Below are positions 42,406-55,190 of a stretch of 64,000 nucleotides of DNA, piece after piece. A program made the position numbers and the translations under genes. The stretch's first letter is position 1, and each line of letters opens with the position of its first letter. Source of the stretch: Aselliscus stoliczkanus (lineage: Eukaryota > Chordata > Mammalia > Chiroptera > Hipposideridae); the NCBI GenBank assembly GCA_033961575.1, contig CM066732.1, forward strand, positions 72,640,687 to 72,704,686. The letters are read 5' to 3'. The notes beneath the pieces were generated by a model. That model was not told the DNA's origin and made no database searches. It saw only the letters and a program-made list of their open reading frames with translations.

Positions 42406-44125
42406 ACCCACCACCCCCTAGGTTTGCTTAGTCAGCAAAGGGAAGGGGTTGTAACTATTAAAACATAGAAACTTAGAGGAGAAGACCAAACAGAGCTAAA
42501 ATTCAGATCCTGAGGAGGAGGTGCTGCTTGACGGTTTGGGGAATCTCAGTTCAGAGGAGGTTTTCCATGGCCTTGGATCCAGATCTCTGAAAATGAGGCA
42601 CTCTTTGGGTTTGTTCAGCTATCTCTGGAGTCAGAGAAGATAATGGGCTGGTTCTACAAATGTTGGAAAAAAACACAAACTGATTCAGCTGCTGCTAAAG
42701 GAAGGGATTATCACTGCCAAGGTGAGAGGCATGGCTCTGGATGATTTTTACAGGAGCTGCAAGTCAGCAAGTCTCTCCCTCCTCGTCCGGACTTGCGTTC
42801 TGTCTCCTGCCCCATGTTAGAACTGTCTAACATGGATGCAACCTGCAGTGCAGAAATGTGGATTGTAGAGTCCCAGCCAGGTATCAAAGCAGAGTATAGA
42901 AGGGTGGCCTTGAATCTGAGAGACAATAACTTAATAACTCATACAGTTAATTGTTGGTGCTTCCTGTCTAATTTATTTAGAGGAAATATAAGATGGTTTT
43001 AGATATTAATAGAAAATCAATTTTGAAAACAGTTTTCATTAATATTCTTTCAGCCAATGGATTCAGGTAATAAATTTAAAATATTGTTTTTTAAGACTTA
43101 TGTGTTAGGCCCTATGCTGTGGATTCAGCACCCCATTGATAGAAAAGGCCCCTGTCCTCATGAGAATATACTTTACTGGGCAGGCATTTAATTAGTGTGT
43201 ATCAAGATATTGCAATTCAAACTCTTATCACCTATACTATTCATATGTGCGAACTGTGATTTTAAAAAAATGAGAATAGCTAAATAAAATGCAGAAATAA
43301 ATAGCTTGGAAGCACAAGTTGATAAAATACTGTAACTGATGTCTTGATTTCAACTGTGATTATCAAAAGGGTTTCATTATTCTTATTGCTTTTAATAAGC
43401 AAATGGCATAAACTTATACATATGAATAAACTGAATAATAAAATATTGAGAATACAGCAGATGGATGCTCTAGAGGTCACATCTAGCTATATGACTTCCC
43501 CTGTAATTGCCTGGTACACATACCACTTAAGTTTTTTAGTAAAGAACCAAAAACCAGGCTTGGAAATAAAGAACTCTGTGCTTATAGTCCCTTCATATGG
43601 AAGCTGGGTAATTAATAAACAGTTTTTTCCCTGTGGCCAATTCTCCAGTGAAACTAGGTTGTCAGAGAGGTCATTGGGCACAGGAGGTGATTTCTCAGGA
43701 TTTGATTGTAAGTGGCTTCCAAAGATTTGACTTGAATTTACAGCATATGTTTATTTGAAGTCCCCAAAGACAGATATGTAGGGACATTTATCTATTATCT
43801 TGTAATCAAGGGGCAAATGAGCTACAGATTTTCTGATTTCTATGCCAGAATCAGTAACTTTACTTCCACAACATGAACACAAATGCAAGGGACCGTTTCT
43901 TAAAACTCTTGCAAAGTTCATGGACATTTTCCCTTGATATGACTAATTCTGGTGTGTTCAGTTTGGGTTTAAAATGAGTTATGCTTTATATCTATTTTGA
44001 TACAGTGGACTTGGTTTAAGAGTAAAGCCATCATGGGTAATAACAAATGGACTTTAACCTTCAGCTACAATAAACTATAATGCTATTATCTTAAAATGAT
44101 AAAGCACTGTAATATTCAAAGCACA
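42406..44125. other. No recognised feature
   Basis: No gene-like frame with domain motifs. The 128-codon frame at 43344-43730 has mixed composition and no recognisable motif, and it is not supported by any exon-like context. Confidence 0.45.
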
Positions 44126-44129
44126 TTTT

Positions 44130-44290
44130 CATGCATTATCTTTCTTTGATTATTAAGCCAATACTATAAGAGAGAAAGGGCAGCCGTTATCACCACCATT
44201 TTATAGATTAAGAAACGGGTAAGTGATTGCCTAAGGACATAAACTGATAAATGGTGGATTTAAAACTGGGACACTGAGCTAACTTTTTGA
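44130..44290 (-). repeat. MIR fossil, antisense
   Basis: 'CATTTTATAGATTAAGAAAC' (44198-44217) followed by GTGATTGCCTAAGG and an ending 'ACTGGGACACTGAGC' has the order of a MIR read from its complement. Confidence 0.6.
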
Positions 44291-44384
44291 ATATAGTGTT
44301 TGATTTATAAGCATTTTGCAGTATATTTCTAATAAAAAATAAGAAAAACTGAATATGTTCCTTCCTCAAAATAGGGTGGAATCA

Positions 44385-44560
44385 AGGAAGGAACACTGAA
44401 CCAGAGGCTTGGAGCCAATCCTAGTTTTGCCACCGACTGACTGATTTTAGACAAGCTTCTCTCCTTTCAGGGCCTTAGTTTTGTCACCTGTGCAAAGAGT
44501 GTTGAACTAAAGTAGCTCTGGTGTCTCTTTTGGACCTAACATTGTATGAAATGATTGCCA
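44385..44560 (+). repeat. MIR fossil, sense
   Basis: 'GCTTGGAGCCAATCCTAGTT', 'TTTTGCCACCGACTGACTG' and 'GGGCCTTAGTTTTGTCACCT' follow the MIR core order. Confidence 0.7.
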
Positions 44561-44824
44561 TTTAACTATCTAAGTTATAGATGTTTTTCTAAGTGATTAA
44601 TTCCCCTCCACCATCCCCTTTCTACTTATTTCTCCTGCCCCCATACACACCTCACTGATGGAGGAGATAATTTCATACATGTGAATTGTGAAGAACTCTG
44701 AGCTCCAATTACCAAGCATTTCTCCCTTATAAGCTTGCCATGTTGCTTCTGCCTTACCTAACATTGCCTGAATTTCCTCCAAACAGCCTCTTTGTGAGGG
44801 TTCGAGAGAAAGTTGATAGATACT

Positions 44825-45206
44825 GTGTATTAGTTTGCTAGGGCTGCTATAGCAAAGTACCACAGACTAGGTGGCTTAAATAACAGAAATTATTTCTTCA
44901 CAGTTCTGGAGGCTAGGAGCCCAAGATCAGGTGCCAGCGGGTTTAGTTTCTTGCATTGCCTCTCCTCTTGCTTTGCAGATGGCTGCCTTCTCATCATGTC
45001 ATCCCTCAGTCTGTGTGTTATCTATGTCCTCATCTCCTCTTCTTCTAAGGATGTCAGTCATATTAAGTCCCACCATAATCAAATCATTTAACCTTCATTA
45101 CCTCTTTAAAGATACTATCTCCAAATGCAGTCGCACTCTGAGGTACCAGAGGTTAGGTCTTCAACATATGAATTTGGAGTGAGGGGGAACAGTTCAGTCC
45201 ATAACA
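44825..45206 (+). repeat. Old LTR-like interspersed repeat (about 380 bp)
   Basis: Starts GTGTATTAGTTTGCTAGGGC, includes 'CACAGTTCTGGAGGCTAGGA' (44900-44919) and ends 'CTTCAACATATGAATTTGG' plus 'CAGTCCATAAC'. A possible 5-bp duplication ATACT flanks it. The related copies at 40660-41090 and 62010-62320 are less complete. Confidence 0.6.
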
Positions 45207-45765
45207 TACTTCGCTAGGAGTAAGGGAAGAAAACCAAAGGATAGATCTCCAAAGTGGGGAGTGGATATAATTGGAGAAAACAGTATGAAATCTGGAATGG
45301 AGATGTGCTGATAAAGTGGGTTGGGGTACCCAGAAGAACACCCTTTGCTGAAAGTTGCCCACTGCTGACCCTATAGAGGTAATAACTTGGATGAAAAAAA
45401 ACAAGCTTAAGACTAATTACTCCCTGTGTAAATGTTTTGCAGGGGCCTTGTCAGAAGAATCAAACAGTATTCTGTGTTTTCAGCCCTAGAAATCACTGTT
45501 TTCCTCATCTAAAAGATATACATTTTACTATATTTGGGTTCAGGACCACAAGCAACCTTTTAGCTGAAGATTTCTCTCTGGCAGTACAGATATCATAAAA
45601 ACTACTAACATATTTGACTATGCTTTCTAATTACTGGATTATTGCTCCATATTTTTTCTATGTTCAGGCTGAATAAAAGATAATCAGTTACCTCAAGTAG
45701 GTGTGCACAAGTTTTCAGTTTCTCATCCTAAACACAGACGTGGAATATGTATCATGACTCACAAA
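45207..45765. other. No recognised feature
   Basis: Unique-looking sequence, no gene-like frame. Confidence 0.5.
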
Positions 45766-45769
45766 ATGT

Positions 45770-45965
45770 CTGGATTGTACTAGCCAATGTGGTAGCCACT
45801 AGCCACTTACATTTAAAGTCGAATTAATTAAAATTTAATAAAATGTAAATTTAGTTTTCAGTTGCATTAACCACATTTCAAGTATTTGATAGCCATGAGT
45901 GGCTACCGGATTGAACAGTGCCAATATAGAACATGATCACAGAAAATTAATTGTACAGCATTGAT
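45770..45965. repeat. hAT/Charlie-type MER fossil
   Basis: Imperfect palindrome-like pairing of 'GGTAGCCACTAGCCACTTAC' (45791-45810) with 'GATAGCCATGAGTGGCTACC' (45888-45907), around an AT-rich centre. This pattern is typical of an old non-autonomous hAT repeat. The family name is uncertain. Confidence 0.5.
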
Positions 45966-46609
45966 CTAGACTGTTTTTCAGATAGACACCTATTAATGAA
46001 ATGCCATCTCATTTAAAGGAACCAAACTTGTACTATAAAGTATTTTGTTTCTGTATCAGTTAGCAATGCATTCTTATTCCTACTGTAGATTCAGCTGTCC
46101 AATAGTGTCTTATTCCTATTGTAGATTCAGCTGCTCAATAGTGCCAGGGCCATGCTGCCATGATTTTCTTGGCCTTTCCCTAATGGTTGGAATATGACTG
46201 CTTTGGCTCCAGTCATTACATTCATATTTAAGGTAAGAAGAAGGATGGAGGAAATACGTGGCATCTGTATCAGGAAAGAAAAAATTTCCCCAGAAGTCCC
46301 TTAGCCAACATTGATACATATCTTAGCTATAAGGGTTTTCTAAACCCACTCATGGAAGATGGTTAGGAATAATGGATTGAAATCATGGTTGTGGCAGCCA
46401 ACCAACAAACTGTGTCTCATACAGCCCCCTAATAGGATTTATAAAAAATATTTCCTGACATCACAGGGATGTTAGCAGGAAGCAAGAGATTATATCCCAT
46501 CATTCTTCTAAAGAGGACAAGTATTTAAGGTCTGGGCTTTCAGTCTATTTGGCAATCCATATTCTTAATATTGACAGAGTCAGGAGTGGCTACCTCTATC
46601 TGAGTTACA
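45966..46609. other. No recognised feature
   Basis: Contains a short direct repeat of about 30 bases ('TCCTACTGTAGATTCAGCTG' near 46078 and 'TCCTATTGTAGATTCAGCTG' near 46114). Otherwise unremarkable. Confidence 0.5.
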
Positions 46610-46611
46610 TA

Positions 46612-47180
46612 CGAAGTTGGACAATTAAGTTTGCGAACTCATCTTAGAAAAAGTGCTACATACCTCATTGCTGAATATCACTATGGTCACCTTTGAAGTA
46701 CTCCCCTTGGGAAGCTATGCACTAATGCCAGCACCTAGTCCACCCTTCAAAGCAATTTTGGAACTCTTTTTCAGGAATGGCCTTAAGAGCTGTCATCATG
46801 TTACCCTTGATATCCTGAATGTCATCAAAATGTCTTCCTTTCAGTATTTCCTTTCTCTTCAGGTACAGAAAGAAGTAATTGGGGACCAGTTCAGGTGAGT
46901 AGGGAGGGTGTTCCAATACAGTTATTTGTTTACTGGCTAAAAACTCCCTCACAGACAGTGCATGTGAGCCGGTCCATTGTTGTGATGCAAGAGCCATGAA
47001 TTGTTGGCAACTAGCTCAGGTCGTCTAACGTTTTCACACAGCCTTTTCAGCACTTCCAAACAGTAAATTGGTTAACTGTTTGTCCAATTGGTACAAATTC
47101 ATAATGAGTAATCCGTCTGATATCAAAAAAGATTAGCAATATTGTTGCTATAAGTTCGCGAGCTGAATTGTTAGATCTTC
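46612..47180 (-). mobile_element. Internally deleted mariner (569 bp), antisense
   Basis: Bounded by TA (46610-46611, 47181-47182). Terminal repeats are CGAAGTTGGACAATTAAGTT (left) and GAAGATCTAACAATTCAGCT (right, reverse complement). In its own direction the 5' terminal repeat is joined to the middle of the transposase region ('TTGCTAATCTTTTTTGATAT'), then runs to the normal 3' end. The C-terminal transposase frame (46997-46722) holds 'LEHPPYSPELVPNYFFLYLK', in which the last catalytic aspartate is changed to Tyr. The same deletion is found at 61036-61602. Confidence 0.92.
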
Positions 47181-47184
47181 TATG

Positions 47185-48904
47185 TTGACAGTGATAAGTT
47201 TGATCATCGGTAGGGAAAAGATTGTTGTGAAAATCAATTGAGACAACATGTGTAAAGAGTGTCTGGTGTGAAATAGCCACTTCACAAATGTTTCTTTTGA
47301 TTTCTACTTCTTTGCATATGTTGTGCAGTGTGGTACCAAACTGAACTTTCAGAAACATCACAGTGAGTGTCCTAAAATTTCCAAATATAGGTTGATATAG
47401 TAACATGAAGTATAAGCCTGATCATAGATATTCAGAAAAAAATATATCATAAGTCCTTTGTTTATATCTATGATGTCACACTTATCACAATAATGTTCTT
47501 TTATTTTCTTGAAGTTAAAAATTACTAAAAAGAATTAAAGATTTATTTTTTTTCCCCTTAAATTTCTTTTGCTTAGTTCACTTGCAGATCTGGGCACATA
47601 ATTTACAATAAAGTTGACCACTTCCTAGTGACCTACAGAAACTAAATTTTCTTGGAGAGGAAGCGCATGCGGAAGGAGAGGTGAGCATAGGAGCAAATGT
47701 GGAGAATGATGACAGGCTGACAGTTCTGTATTCTCAGCAACTGTAGAAAGGAAGATGGTTGTCAAAAGAGACTAGTGGGGGCCCAGCCAAAACCATCCTG
47801 GAGAAAGAGGGAAGTGCTGATGAAGACTTACAAAATAGTAAGATCTTCCCTAATATTAACAATAAGAGCCTTGGAGCCATACAACCATCTTTAGAGTGAA
47901 CAAGGCAGAGGAAAGTACACAGTTAAAGCAATCATTTTGAATTGCTACTGTTTTTTCCTTGGGTATGGTGGCCAACTGGGGCTACAATCAGCTTTAATTA
48001 TGCCTGCATCAAAAGGAATAGCACAAAGGGAACAGGTATATCTGAGGAAAATCTATTGTAAATAGTTGCCTGATGGAGAGGAATCTGAGAATCTGAGTTT
48101 GCCCCTGTGAAATAAATTGGTATATAAATTCTACTAGTTTTAGCAAGAATTTTGAAGGTGGACAAAGAAGCTATTTTTTTGGTTGTTGCTATTATTCAAA
48201 TCAAAGTCTTCTGAAGCTTGTTTTAGACCCCCTTCTTCTGAAATGAGAGTTTTAACTTGGAACCCTCCATACATACATATAGACAGCAGGAAAGAATTCA
48301 CAGAAGGATAATTAGAATCACAATGAGATGGAATTATGAGGAGTGATGTGTAAATTTGGCAAGACAGTGAGGAGGAAGAGAAAGGCAGTATTTTGTTCCA
48401 CATTTGGAAAGCAATAGATTGCAAGGACCAAAGGAAATGATTTTCTGTGTTAATTGGGCCACAAAGAAGCCTATAACAAGTTAAAATGAAAGTAAGGAGA
48501 ATGTAGTGAGTATTTGAAATATCTCCTGCCAGGAGCAACTACAGGTTAGCCCTTTTAGAATAGGCCTCATTTAGTACAATGGGCTTTGTCTGGGGTTGGA
48601 TGCCACCCGCTACACTGCAGAACCCTTTTGTCAAAGAGGCACCCACCATGAGCACTTTTGGGAGATTTAAGATTATTTTAGGCTGCCACTAGTGCAAGAA
48701 GCAATTCTATTGCTTTGCATATTCAACAGTGTAGAACTACATGGGTTTTTCTTTTTTCCTTCTTAGCAAACATTGTCTTGGTTTGGGTAGCCACAAAACC
48801 AGAGCTTGACACAAGGACTTAGGTGCATGTAATTTATTTGGGAAGCGACTTCAGGAAGTAGGAGGAAGGGAGGGAGGCATGAGATGGGAGAAGGGAAAGG
48901 CAAT
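47185..48904. other. No recognised feature
   Basis: Unique-looking sequence. The minus-strand 119- and 132-codon frames (47406-47047 and 48538-48140) have no domain motif; the first runs into the mariner end. Confidence 0.45.
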
Positions 48905-48917
48905 AAAGGCAGCCTTG

Positions 48918-49062
48918 GGCCGGCCGAGTGGCTCAATTGGTTAAGAGCTCGCTCAAGAGTGTGAGCTGAGCTCTGAGCAACAGCAGTTCGATGCCAGCCC
49001 GAGCTGAGTTGCCGTTGAGCTGCCAACAGGTGGCAGGATGGCTCAGCTAAAAAAAAAAAAAA
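48918..49062 (+). mobile_element. Short SINE (family B)
   Basis: Head GGCCGGCCGAGTGGCTCAAT, B-box-like 'AGTTCGATGCC' (48986-48996), body 'GCCAACAGGTGGCAGGATGG' and poly(A). An exact 13-bp target duplication, AAAGGCAGCCTTG, lies at 48905-48917 and 49063-49075. The best-preserved family-B copy here. Confidence 0.95.
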
Positions 49063-49079
49063 AAAGGCAGCCTTGTAAA

Positions 49080-49605
49080 TGTTCACTTGTGGGCAATGGG
49101 GGCTTAAGTCAGATTGACTCCCAAAATTCTCTCCCTTAGGCTTGGGAGGCAGAAGCATTTGTCCACTGGCTCCCATTGTTGTTGGTTAACGATTACTCTC
49201 TGCGATGTTAATTTCCCAGCACTTCCAGAGGATGGCTTCCCACAGATTTGGCAAAAACTCCTAAGCAGAAAAGTAAAGGTTTCATGCGGTAGGAAGCAGT
49301 AAAGGTCCATTGAACTGTTCAGCACAGATGTGGCTAAAATCAGAGGTGGGTCAAGAAGATGGGGCTCATGGCACCAGCAACCTCTGCTACAAACCCGAGT
49401 TACCTCCTTGAGCACCTAACTCATCAGATTCAGACTTGCCTAGATGGATGACAAAGCATTTTGTATAGCAACTCTGATTCAATGTCAGAGATGGTGGGTG
49501 CCCTTCTTCAAATCCTACCATTTCCCACACTTGTAGTATCTGCATTCTCTTTCTTGTTACACTTCTCTAGGGGCTTCATTAACTGCCAGACAATTTTTCC
49601 AGTTT
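49080..49605. other. No recognised feature
   Basis: Unique-looking sequence between two SINEs, no convincing frame. Confidence 0.5.
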
Positions 49606-49609
49606 TTAT

Positions 49610-49735
49610 TATTATTATTATTATTTTTTTTTTTTTTTTTTTTGAGGGCAGTGTCACTGGCCCTCATATGTGGGACGGAACCAGGGCTGCTGGCTTCCGA
49701 AGCCAGCGCTTAACCACCGCACCACTCGGCCGGCC
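49610..49735 (-). mobile_element. Short SINE (family A), antisense
   Basis: The minus-strand head at 49735 begins GGGCCGGCCGAGTGGTGCGG, then a B-box-like 'GGTTCCGTCCCAC' and 'GAGGGCCAGTGACACTGCCC', with a tail of A and TAA repeats. Target duplication TTTTCCAGTTTTTAT (49595-49609) against TTTTCCAGTTTTAT (49743-49756). Confidence 0.92.
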
Positions 49736-49904
49736 CCTCAAGTTTTCCAGTTTTATGCAGAAATTATGATTCTCTGTGTTGCTATTAACTTTTTCAAACT
49801 TGTCTCATCCAATGCATTGCCAAATAAGCAGTGACTCTGTGATCTTTTGTACAATTGTGTACCTAATAAAGTGATTTGCCTTTAGTATATATTAAAAAAT
49901 TATA

Positions 49905-50345
49905 GGTTCATTAGTTTGTTTTTAATTTCTATCCATTTTTTTAAAAAATTGAAAAAGCAATATGTGCACATGATAAAAATCCAGGCAGTGCAAAAGCTTA
50001 TGCAATGAAAACTTACTCTTACCTTGAACTTCCAATCTTCCTTCCCTGACATAGTCATTGTTAATAGTTTTCTATTTATTGTTCCAGAAGTTGCCTGTGA
50101 ATATACAATCATTTTTATATATCCATTAAAATGCAATGGGATTGTGTTGTATGTATGACCTGTACCTCATTTTTTAGTGAACAAATATGTCAAAGATTAT
50201 TCAATAACAGCACATACAGACCTATTCATTCATTTTCATGCCTATCTGGTATTCCATTGTACAAATGTGATTCATCAATCTGACTTCTCTGTTTTCCATA
50301 ATATTTCTAGCACTATAGTATTCATAACATAGCAATTAAATCTCC
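49905..50345 (-). repeat. Old LINE-1 3' UTR, antisense
   Basis: Ordered but diverged complement of an old LINE-1 3' end; 'CTGGTATTCCATTGTACAAA' (50246-50265) is the complement of the usual ORF2-terminal phrase. Confidence 0.55.
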
Positions 50346-50384
50346 CCTTTTATTAGCCAGGACAGACTTGGTTATATTGTATGT

Positions 50385-50985
50385 ATTCATTTTCTATTGC
50401 AGTAACAAGTTACCACAAATTTAGCAACTTAAAACAGCACAAATTTATTATCTCTCAGTTTGTGTAGGTCAGGATTCTGGGTATCGACTTGCTGAGTGTG
50501 TGTTCAGAGTTTCATCAAACTGAAAATAAGCATGTCCTCTGGGACTGTAATCTCATCTGAGGCTTGAGTTTCTCTTCCAAGCTCACTGGTTGTTGGCAGA
50601 GATCATTTCCTTGTAGGTGAATGACTGAGATCCCCATTTTCTTGCCAGTTGTCAGCTGGTCTCTGCTCTCAGCAGTGTGAAGCTGCCCTGGTCTGTAGGC
50701 AGCAAATAACAGGGCTGTTTGCTTTTTGTAGGCCAATATACTGTCTGTTTATGCTTCTTGTTTCTTTAGGGACTCACCTGATTAAATCAAGCTCATCTAG
50801 AATAATCTCCATTTGGATTAACTCAAAGTCAACTGGTTAAGGATCTCAATCATATGTAGCTACAAAATTTGTTTTGTCATGCCATGGGAGTGTATCGCAT
50901 CACATTCAAAGGTCTTGTCCATAGTTAAGGGGAGGGTACCATGGGAAGACATGATGAACAGGCAGCAAAATCTGTTCATAATAAG
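50385..50985 (+). repeat. Old mammalian interspersed repeat, unnamed
   Basis: 'TTGCAGTAACAAGTTACCAC', 'TTAAAACAGCACAAATTTAT' and 'GGTCAGGATTCTGGG' occur in the order of a common old repeat. Later text (50880-50985) may belong to it. I cannot assign the family. Confidence 0.5.
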
Positions 50986-50999
50986 AGAGGCTGGGTGGG

Positions 51000-52155
51000 G
51001 GATATTTTCTTCTCTAACAAAAATTTGGTATCTTCCTTTCCAGAATTAGAATCTCAGAAAGAACCTGGAAGTCTGACATTCTACTGTGCAATATCCTTTT
51101 AAAGTGGGCATCCAGTCCCTGGGTGAGCATATCCCAAAACAGGAACTTCACTACCCCAAGACAATGTATTTCTCTTGTGTAAATACAAATTTCAATTACA
51201 TACAAATGTAAAAAAGAAAATTGTGTAAGTAACCTATGAATGCTCATTATCTTGCTTAAACAATGATCAGTGTTTTGCTATTCTTGTTCCAGCTATCTCC
51301 CATATGTTTTCTTTATTGTATTATTTTAAAGCAAATATTACACATTAACTTAACTCATATATCCTCCAGTAAGTATATCTAATACATAAAGACTTTTTTT
51401 TATTGCTTATCAATCATTTAATTTTAGATAACTCTACTTATGAGACACTTCTCCCTTGAATATTGTACTGAAAGTTGGCTTCCTGTAAATTTGGCCTATT
51501 TATTCTGGTCTGTGTTTTTGGAAAAAAGCAGAATAACCTCTCTATTGTTCATAAGATTATCTTGCAATCAGCAAATATTCTGTTTGTGTGGATTATAATA
51601 TCTACCTTTCCTCTTTGCCCATCCCAAAATCTTTTGTCATCAAATGTATTTTATTTAACCGTCAGGCCTATGATGAGATTTCTTTGCTATCCTAGGCTGG
51701 CTTTCTGAACACATTGCAACTGACAAAGGTCTTTCTTAAAATGAGATATCAGAATACAACTTAATCCTCTAGAGATGGTCTCACCACTGAAAAATGCAGT
51801 ACTGTTTCCCTTGGTCTGTAAACCAAGGGGTGAATTTCTTTTTTCTTTTTTTTTAGTTTCATACTGAGTGTCAAGGGATGAATTTCTTAATACGAACACT
51901 GTTGGCTTATACTGAGCTTTTCATCAACTGAAACAACTCAGATTTTTTACATAAATTGTTACAAAAGGACTCCTTTTTATATGTATAGAATTTATTTTGC
52001 TGAATCAAAATGCAAGCTAAGCATTTTTATCTCATTTATCTTGCCAGTTTCCACTTGTCTCAGTTCCTTCATTCAATAAATGAGCCAGTTCTCATGGTTT
52101 TCTGCCATATACAAATTTAACAAGCCTGACCACACATAGTTGATCTACACACAGT
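51000..52155. other. No gene recognised; possible old LINE-1 at 51240-51430
   Basis: The stretch near 51330 ('TTTTAAAGCAAATATTACAC') resembles an old LINE-1 3' end on the minus strand. The rest is unique-looking. Confidence 0.35.
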
Positions 52156-52159
52156 TCGT

Positions 52160-52410
52160 AGAGAGGCAGGACAGCCAAGAAGGAAAATTGCTGGGCCCTG
52201 AAGTCAGACGGCCTAGGAAAAATCCTGGTCGTACATCATGGGTGGGTGGCCTTAGCTTTGTCACCCTCAACTTCTCCTTTTTACAATGGAAGATATAATA
52301 GTAGCTACTTCATAGGTTTTTTGTGTGATGAATAAATCAATTAGTATGTAAAGCGCTTAAAATTCCCAGCACTAGCTCAGGGTAAGGATTTAATATATGT
52401 GACCTGTTAT
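52160..52410 (+). repeat. MIR fossil, sense
   Basis: 'GAAGTCAGACGGCCTAGG' (52200-52217), a 'TTCTCCTTTTTACAATGGAA' segment and an ending with 'AGCACTAGCTCAGGGTAAGG' follow the MIR order. Confidence 0.65.
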
Positions 52411-54530
52411 TATTAAACAGTTAACAGAGCTGGGTCAAGGGCAGAACTAGTCATGGACCAACACAGTTTGGGAATCATTCAACCAGCCAAAATCCATGTA
52501 AATGTTTTATCCAAATATTTCTGTCTTTCATGTAAGGCTACCATTCAAGACTTTGTAAAATGACTTATTAATGTCAAGATACACTATTTTTTCAGATTTC
52601 TGATTAATTTTCACATTAATTAATTAATTATTGCTTAAGCAATGTAGCAGCCATAATAAAAAATCAAAGCTCAGGTTACTCCTTTTCTTTTTAAAATAAT
52701 GTTGTAAACATCATATTGGACCTAGAATAAATACAAATATCTCTTGAACCACTACCATAGGCCTGAGCAGCAGGACTGGGGAATGGAGGAAGGGAGAGGA
52801 TGGGTCTTTGGGAGTTTATACAGAAATGTCCTGAAATCACTTGATAGAAATTGGTTGCTAAAATGTTAGTTATAAATTAGATGAGTTCATAGGCTGCTGT
52901 TGGTAACTTACCCTGAAAAGAAACACTTACCCCACACTAAGAAAGGGATAGCCTAAGACAAATGGCTTGAAAAAAGAGCATCATGGGACATGTGGAAGAA
53001 AATCTGTTGAATGTGTTCAATAAAAAGAAGAATTCACACAAGCCCAGAAAAGTGACTGCTGAAGGTTATCACTATGTGAATTTGGGAGGAAGAATTGTAC
53101 ATTTATACTAGAACTCCAACCATATGCTTTGCAATTTGAAATAAAATTAAGTGTCTGCTGTCTGTTTCCCCAGAATACCAACAGATCTGGATGGCATTTC
53201 ACCAAATATGGAGCACAGCCATGCAATAACCATTGTAAGTACGGCAAAAGTTTGACTTCAAAGAGAGGCCAAATTTACTTTTGGGGAGAAACTGGGGTTG
53301 AGGAGAGGCTAATAACTGACAATTAATACAGGTATGATTTTTTTCTTTTTCATAGGTAGGTATGATAAAGTTCTGTTAGAAGGATGTTTGGCTGCCAGTT
53401 GATAAAGACACACTATATCTACTAAAAGCTATTGACCAAGAAAACAAATGGTGAGTCCTACATTGATTTTGCTGTTGTGTTCTTGGGCTTTCTCCCCCAC
53501 TGATGGAGTTTGAAATATAAAGCTGGACCTAAATGGGCATACTATTCCATTGGTAAAATCGAGCTGAAATACAATAACACACTGGAATACAATACATTGG
53601 AAACAATAACAGATTTTTAAAAACCATTATCAATAATGTAACATCTATAATCCAGACAATCAAGAAACAACAAAAATAATGCATTTCTTTTTTGTTTGTT
53701 TGTTTATTTTTATTAATTATTTTTATTTTTTGTTGTTTTTGTTTTTCATTTCTTTTTCCCCACTGCATTTCAATGAGTTTTGGTAATGGCTGGCTTTGGA
53801 GACTATCAATTCCATTGAATCTCTCTATTTGAAAATATCTGCAGATGCTACAGAGGAAAGGCAGAGGCTTACACTGAATAACCTCTTAAACAGGGGTTGC
53901 TCTCTGCGGTGTGGCAAGGGCGAGGCAGCCGCTTGAGTTTATTCATTGATCCCCTGGACAAAAAATGACAAATGTGGTGACCAAATAATTTGTTATGAAA
54001 TTGAAAATTATTTCAGGCCTATAGTAGTTCTTACAATTATAGGAAATTACTGAAATGTCAACATTAATTTTTAATTATTTCTATTGAACTTTATTCAAAA
54101 GTGGCTAATGTTTCTTTTAATCATGGCAGGTAATGTACCTAGTTTATATCGAATGAGATGCATACAATTCTTATTTTTTAGTTAAGGAGCACCAATTTTC
54201 AATGAAATTTTATAGTATCTTAAATTTAAGCAATTCCCTAGGTCTTGATGGATAGCGAATTTAATTGTGAACTCCCCTTGGTGTTTAAGACAACATTCTG
54301 GTGTCCAGTCAGCAAACCAGGTAAGCAGTTCCTTTTATTGAATCAACAGTGTTTATTCTAGTTGCTATGCAGTTTAAAGACAACTCCCATCTTCTAATAC
54401 TTTCCTCATTTCCCATAATTTCAAAAATTAGCATCAGACATTCTGTAAATCTGTTTCTCAGTACCCTGTGTGATTTGGTTCATTAGAAACCAGGAACTTG
54501 CTCTGTGTTATTCTCCCTCAAATGCAATAA
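52411..54530. other. No recognised feature
   Basis: Unique-looking AT-rich sequence. No frame above 79 codons and no motif. Confidence 0.5.
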
Positions 54531-54534
54531 TAGA

Positions 54535-54700
54535 AGCAGCAGTCAGCCAGGAGTCAGGCTGCAGGTTCTACCCAAACACTGCCTTGGATTTACTTGTGAC
54601 TTTGAGCAAAACATTTAATCCCATTGGTTTTTTAATTTGTAAACCAAAAACATTAAAGTGTGTGATTTTTTGAGGCTCCTGCCAGTATCAAAATTCTATT
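54535..54700 (+). repeat. MIR fossil, sense
   Basis: 'GAGTCAGGCTGCAGGTTCTA' (54550-54569), 'CTTGTGACTTTGAGCAAAAC' and 'TTGTAAACCAAAAACATTAA' match the MIR core order, diverged. Confidence 0.6.
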
Positions 54701-54969
54701 TTGAGTTTTGAGTTTTTGGTTTTTCCTTAGTAGTATGTATTTTACCCTTTTCAGTTTGACAATTATTTCTCTTGATGATGTAAAAGAAGGGAAAATAGTT
54801 GAATTCTATTTTTTTTCTGTCATCAGCTAATGTTATACCATCTGCTTCAAGATTTAGGCCAAGCTTGTTTATTTTTTTCTCTTTGCCTTAAGTCTAGCTT
54901 TAAAAAAAAAGTCTTTTTGGTAGCTTTAGAAGTTTTTGCTTAGCCTCGCTCATAGGGTTTATCAAATTA

Positions 54970-55190
54970 GGCAGTATCAGGGCTTGGATCTCAGTTCTGT
55001 TTTATGCTGGTTGTGTTAACTTGGCAAAGCTATCGAATTCTCTAGAATTCAGTTTACTCCTTTATTAAACTAAGATAACTTCAGTGTTTACCTCACCTGA
55101 TGGTTGTGGGAATTACACAAACAAAATAAAACAAACATGAAAAGTGCTTAATACAATACCTGGCACAAAAAGCCCTAGAGAAATGCTCTT
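54970..55190 (+). repeat. MIR fossil, sense
   Basis: 'TCAGGGCTTGGATCTCAG', 'AACTTGGCAAAGCTATCGAA', a 'TCACCTGATGGTTGTGGGAA' tail and 'AATACCTGGCACA' give a near-complete MIR. Confidence 0.7.

Noticed and set aside
43344..43730. 128-codon frame starting MISTVIIKRVSLF
   Set aside because: No recognisable motif, no repeat homology and no exon signals; length is within chance for 64 kb read in six frames.
48918..48996. tRNA-like A and B boxes suggesting a tRNA gene
   Set aside because: Head of a SINE with a poly(A) tail and target duplication; the cloverleaf is not maintained and the same unit recurs across the window.
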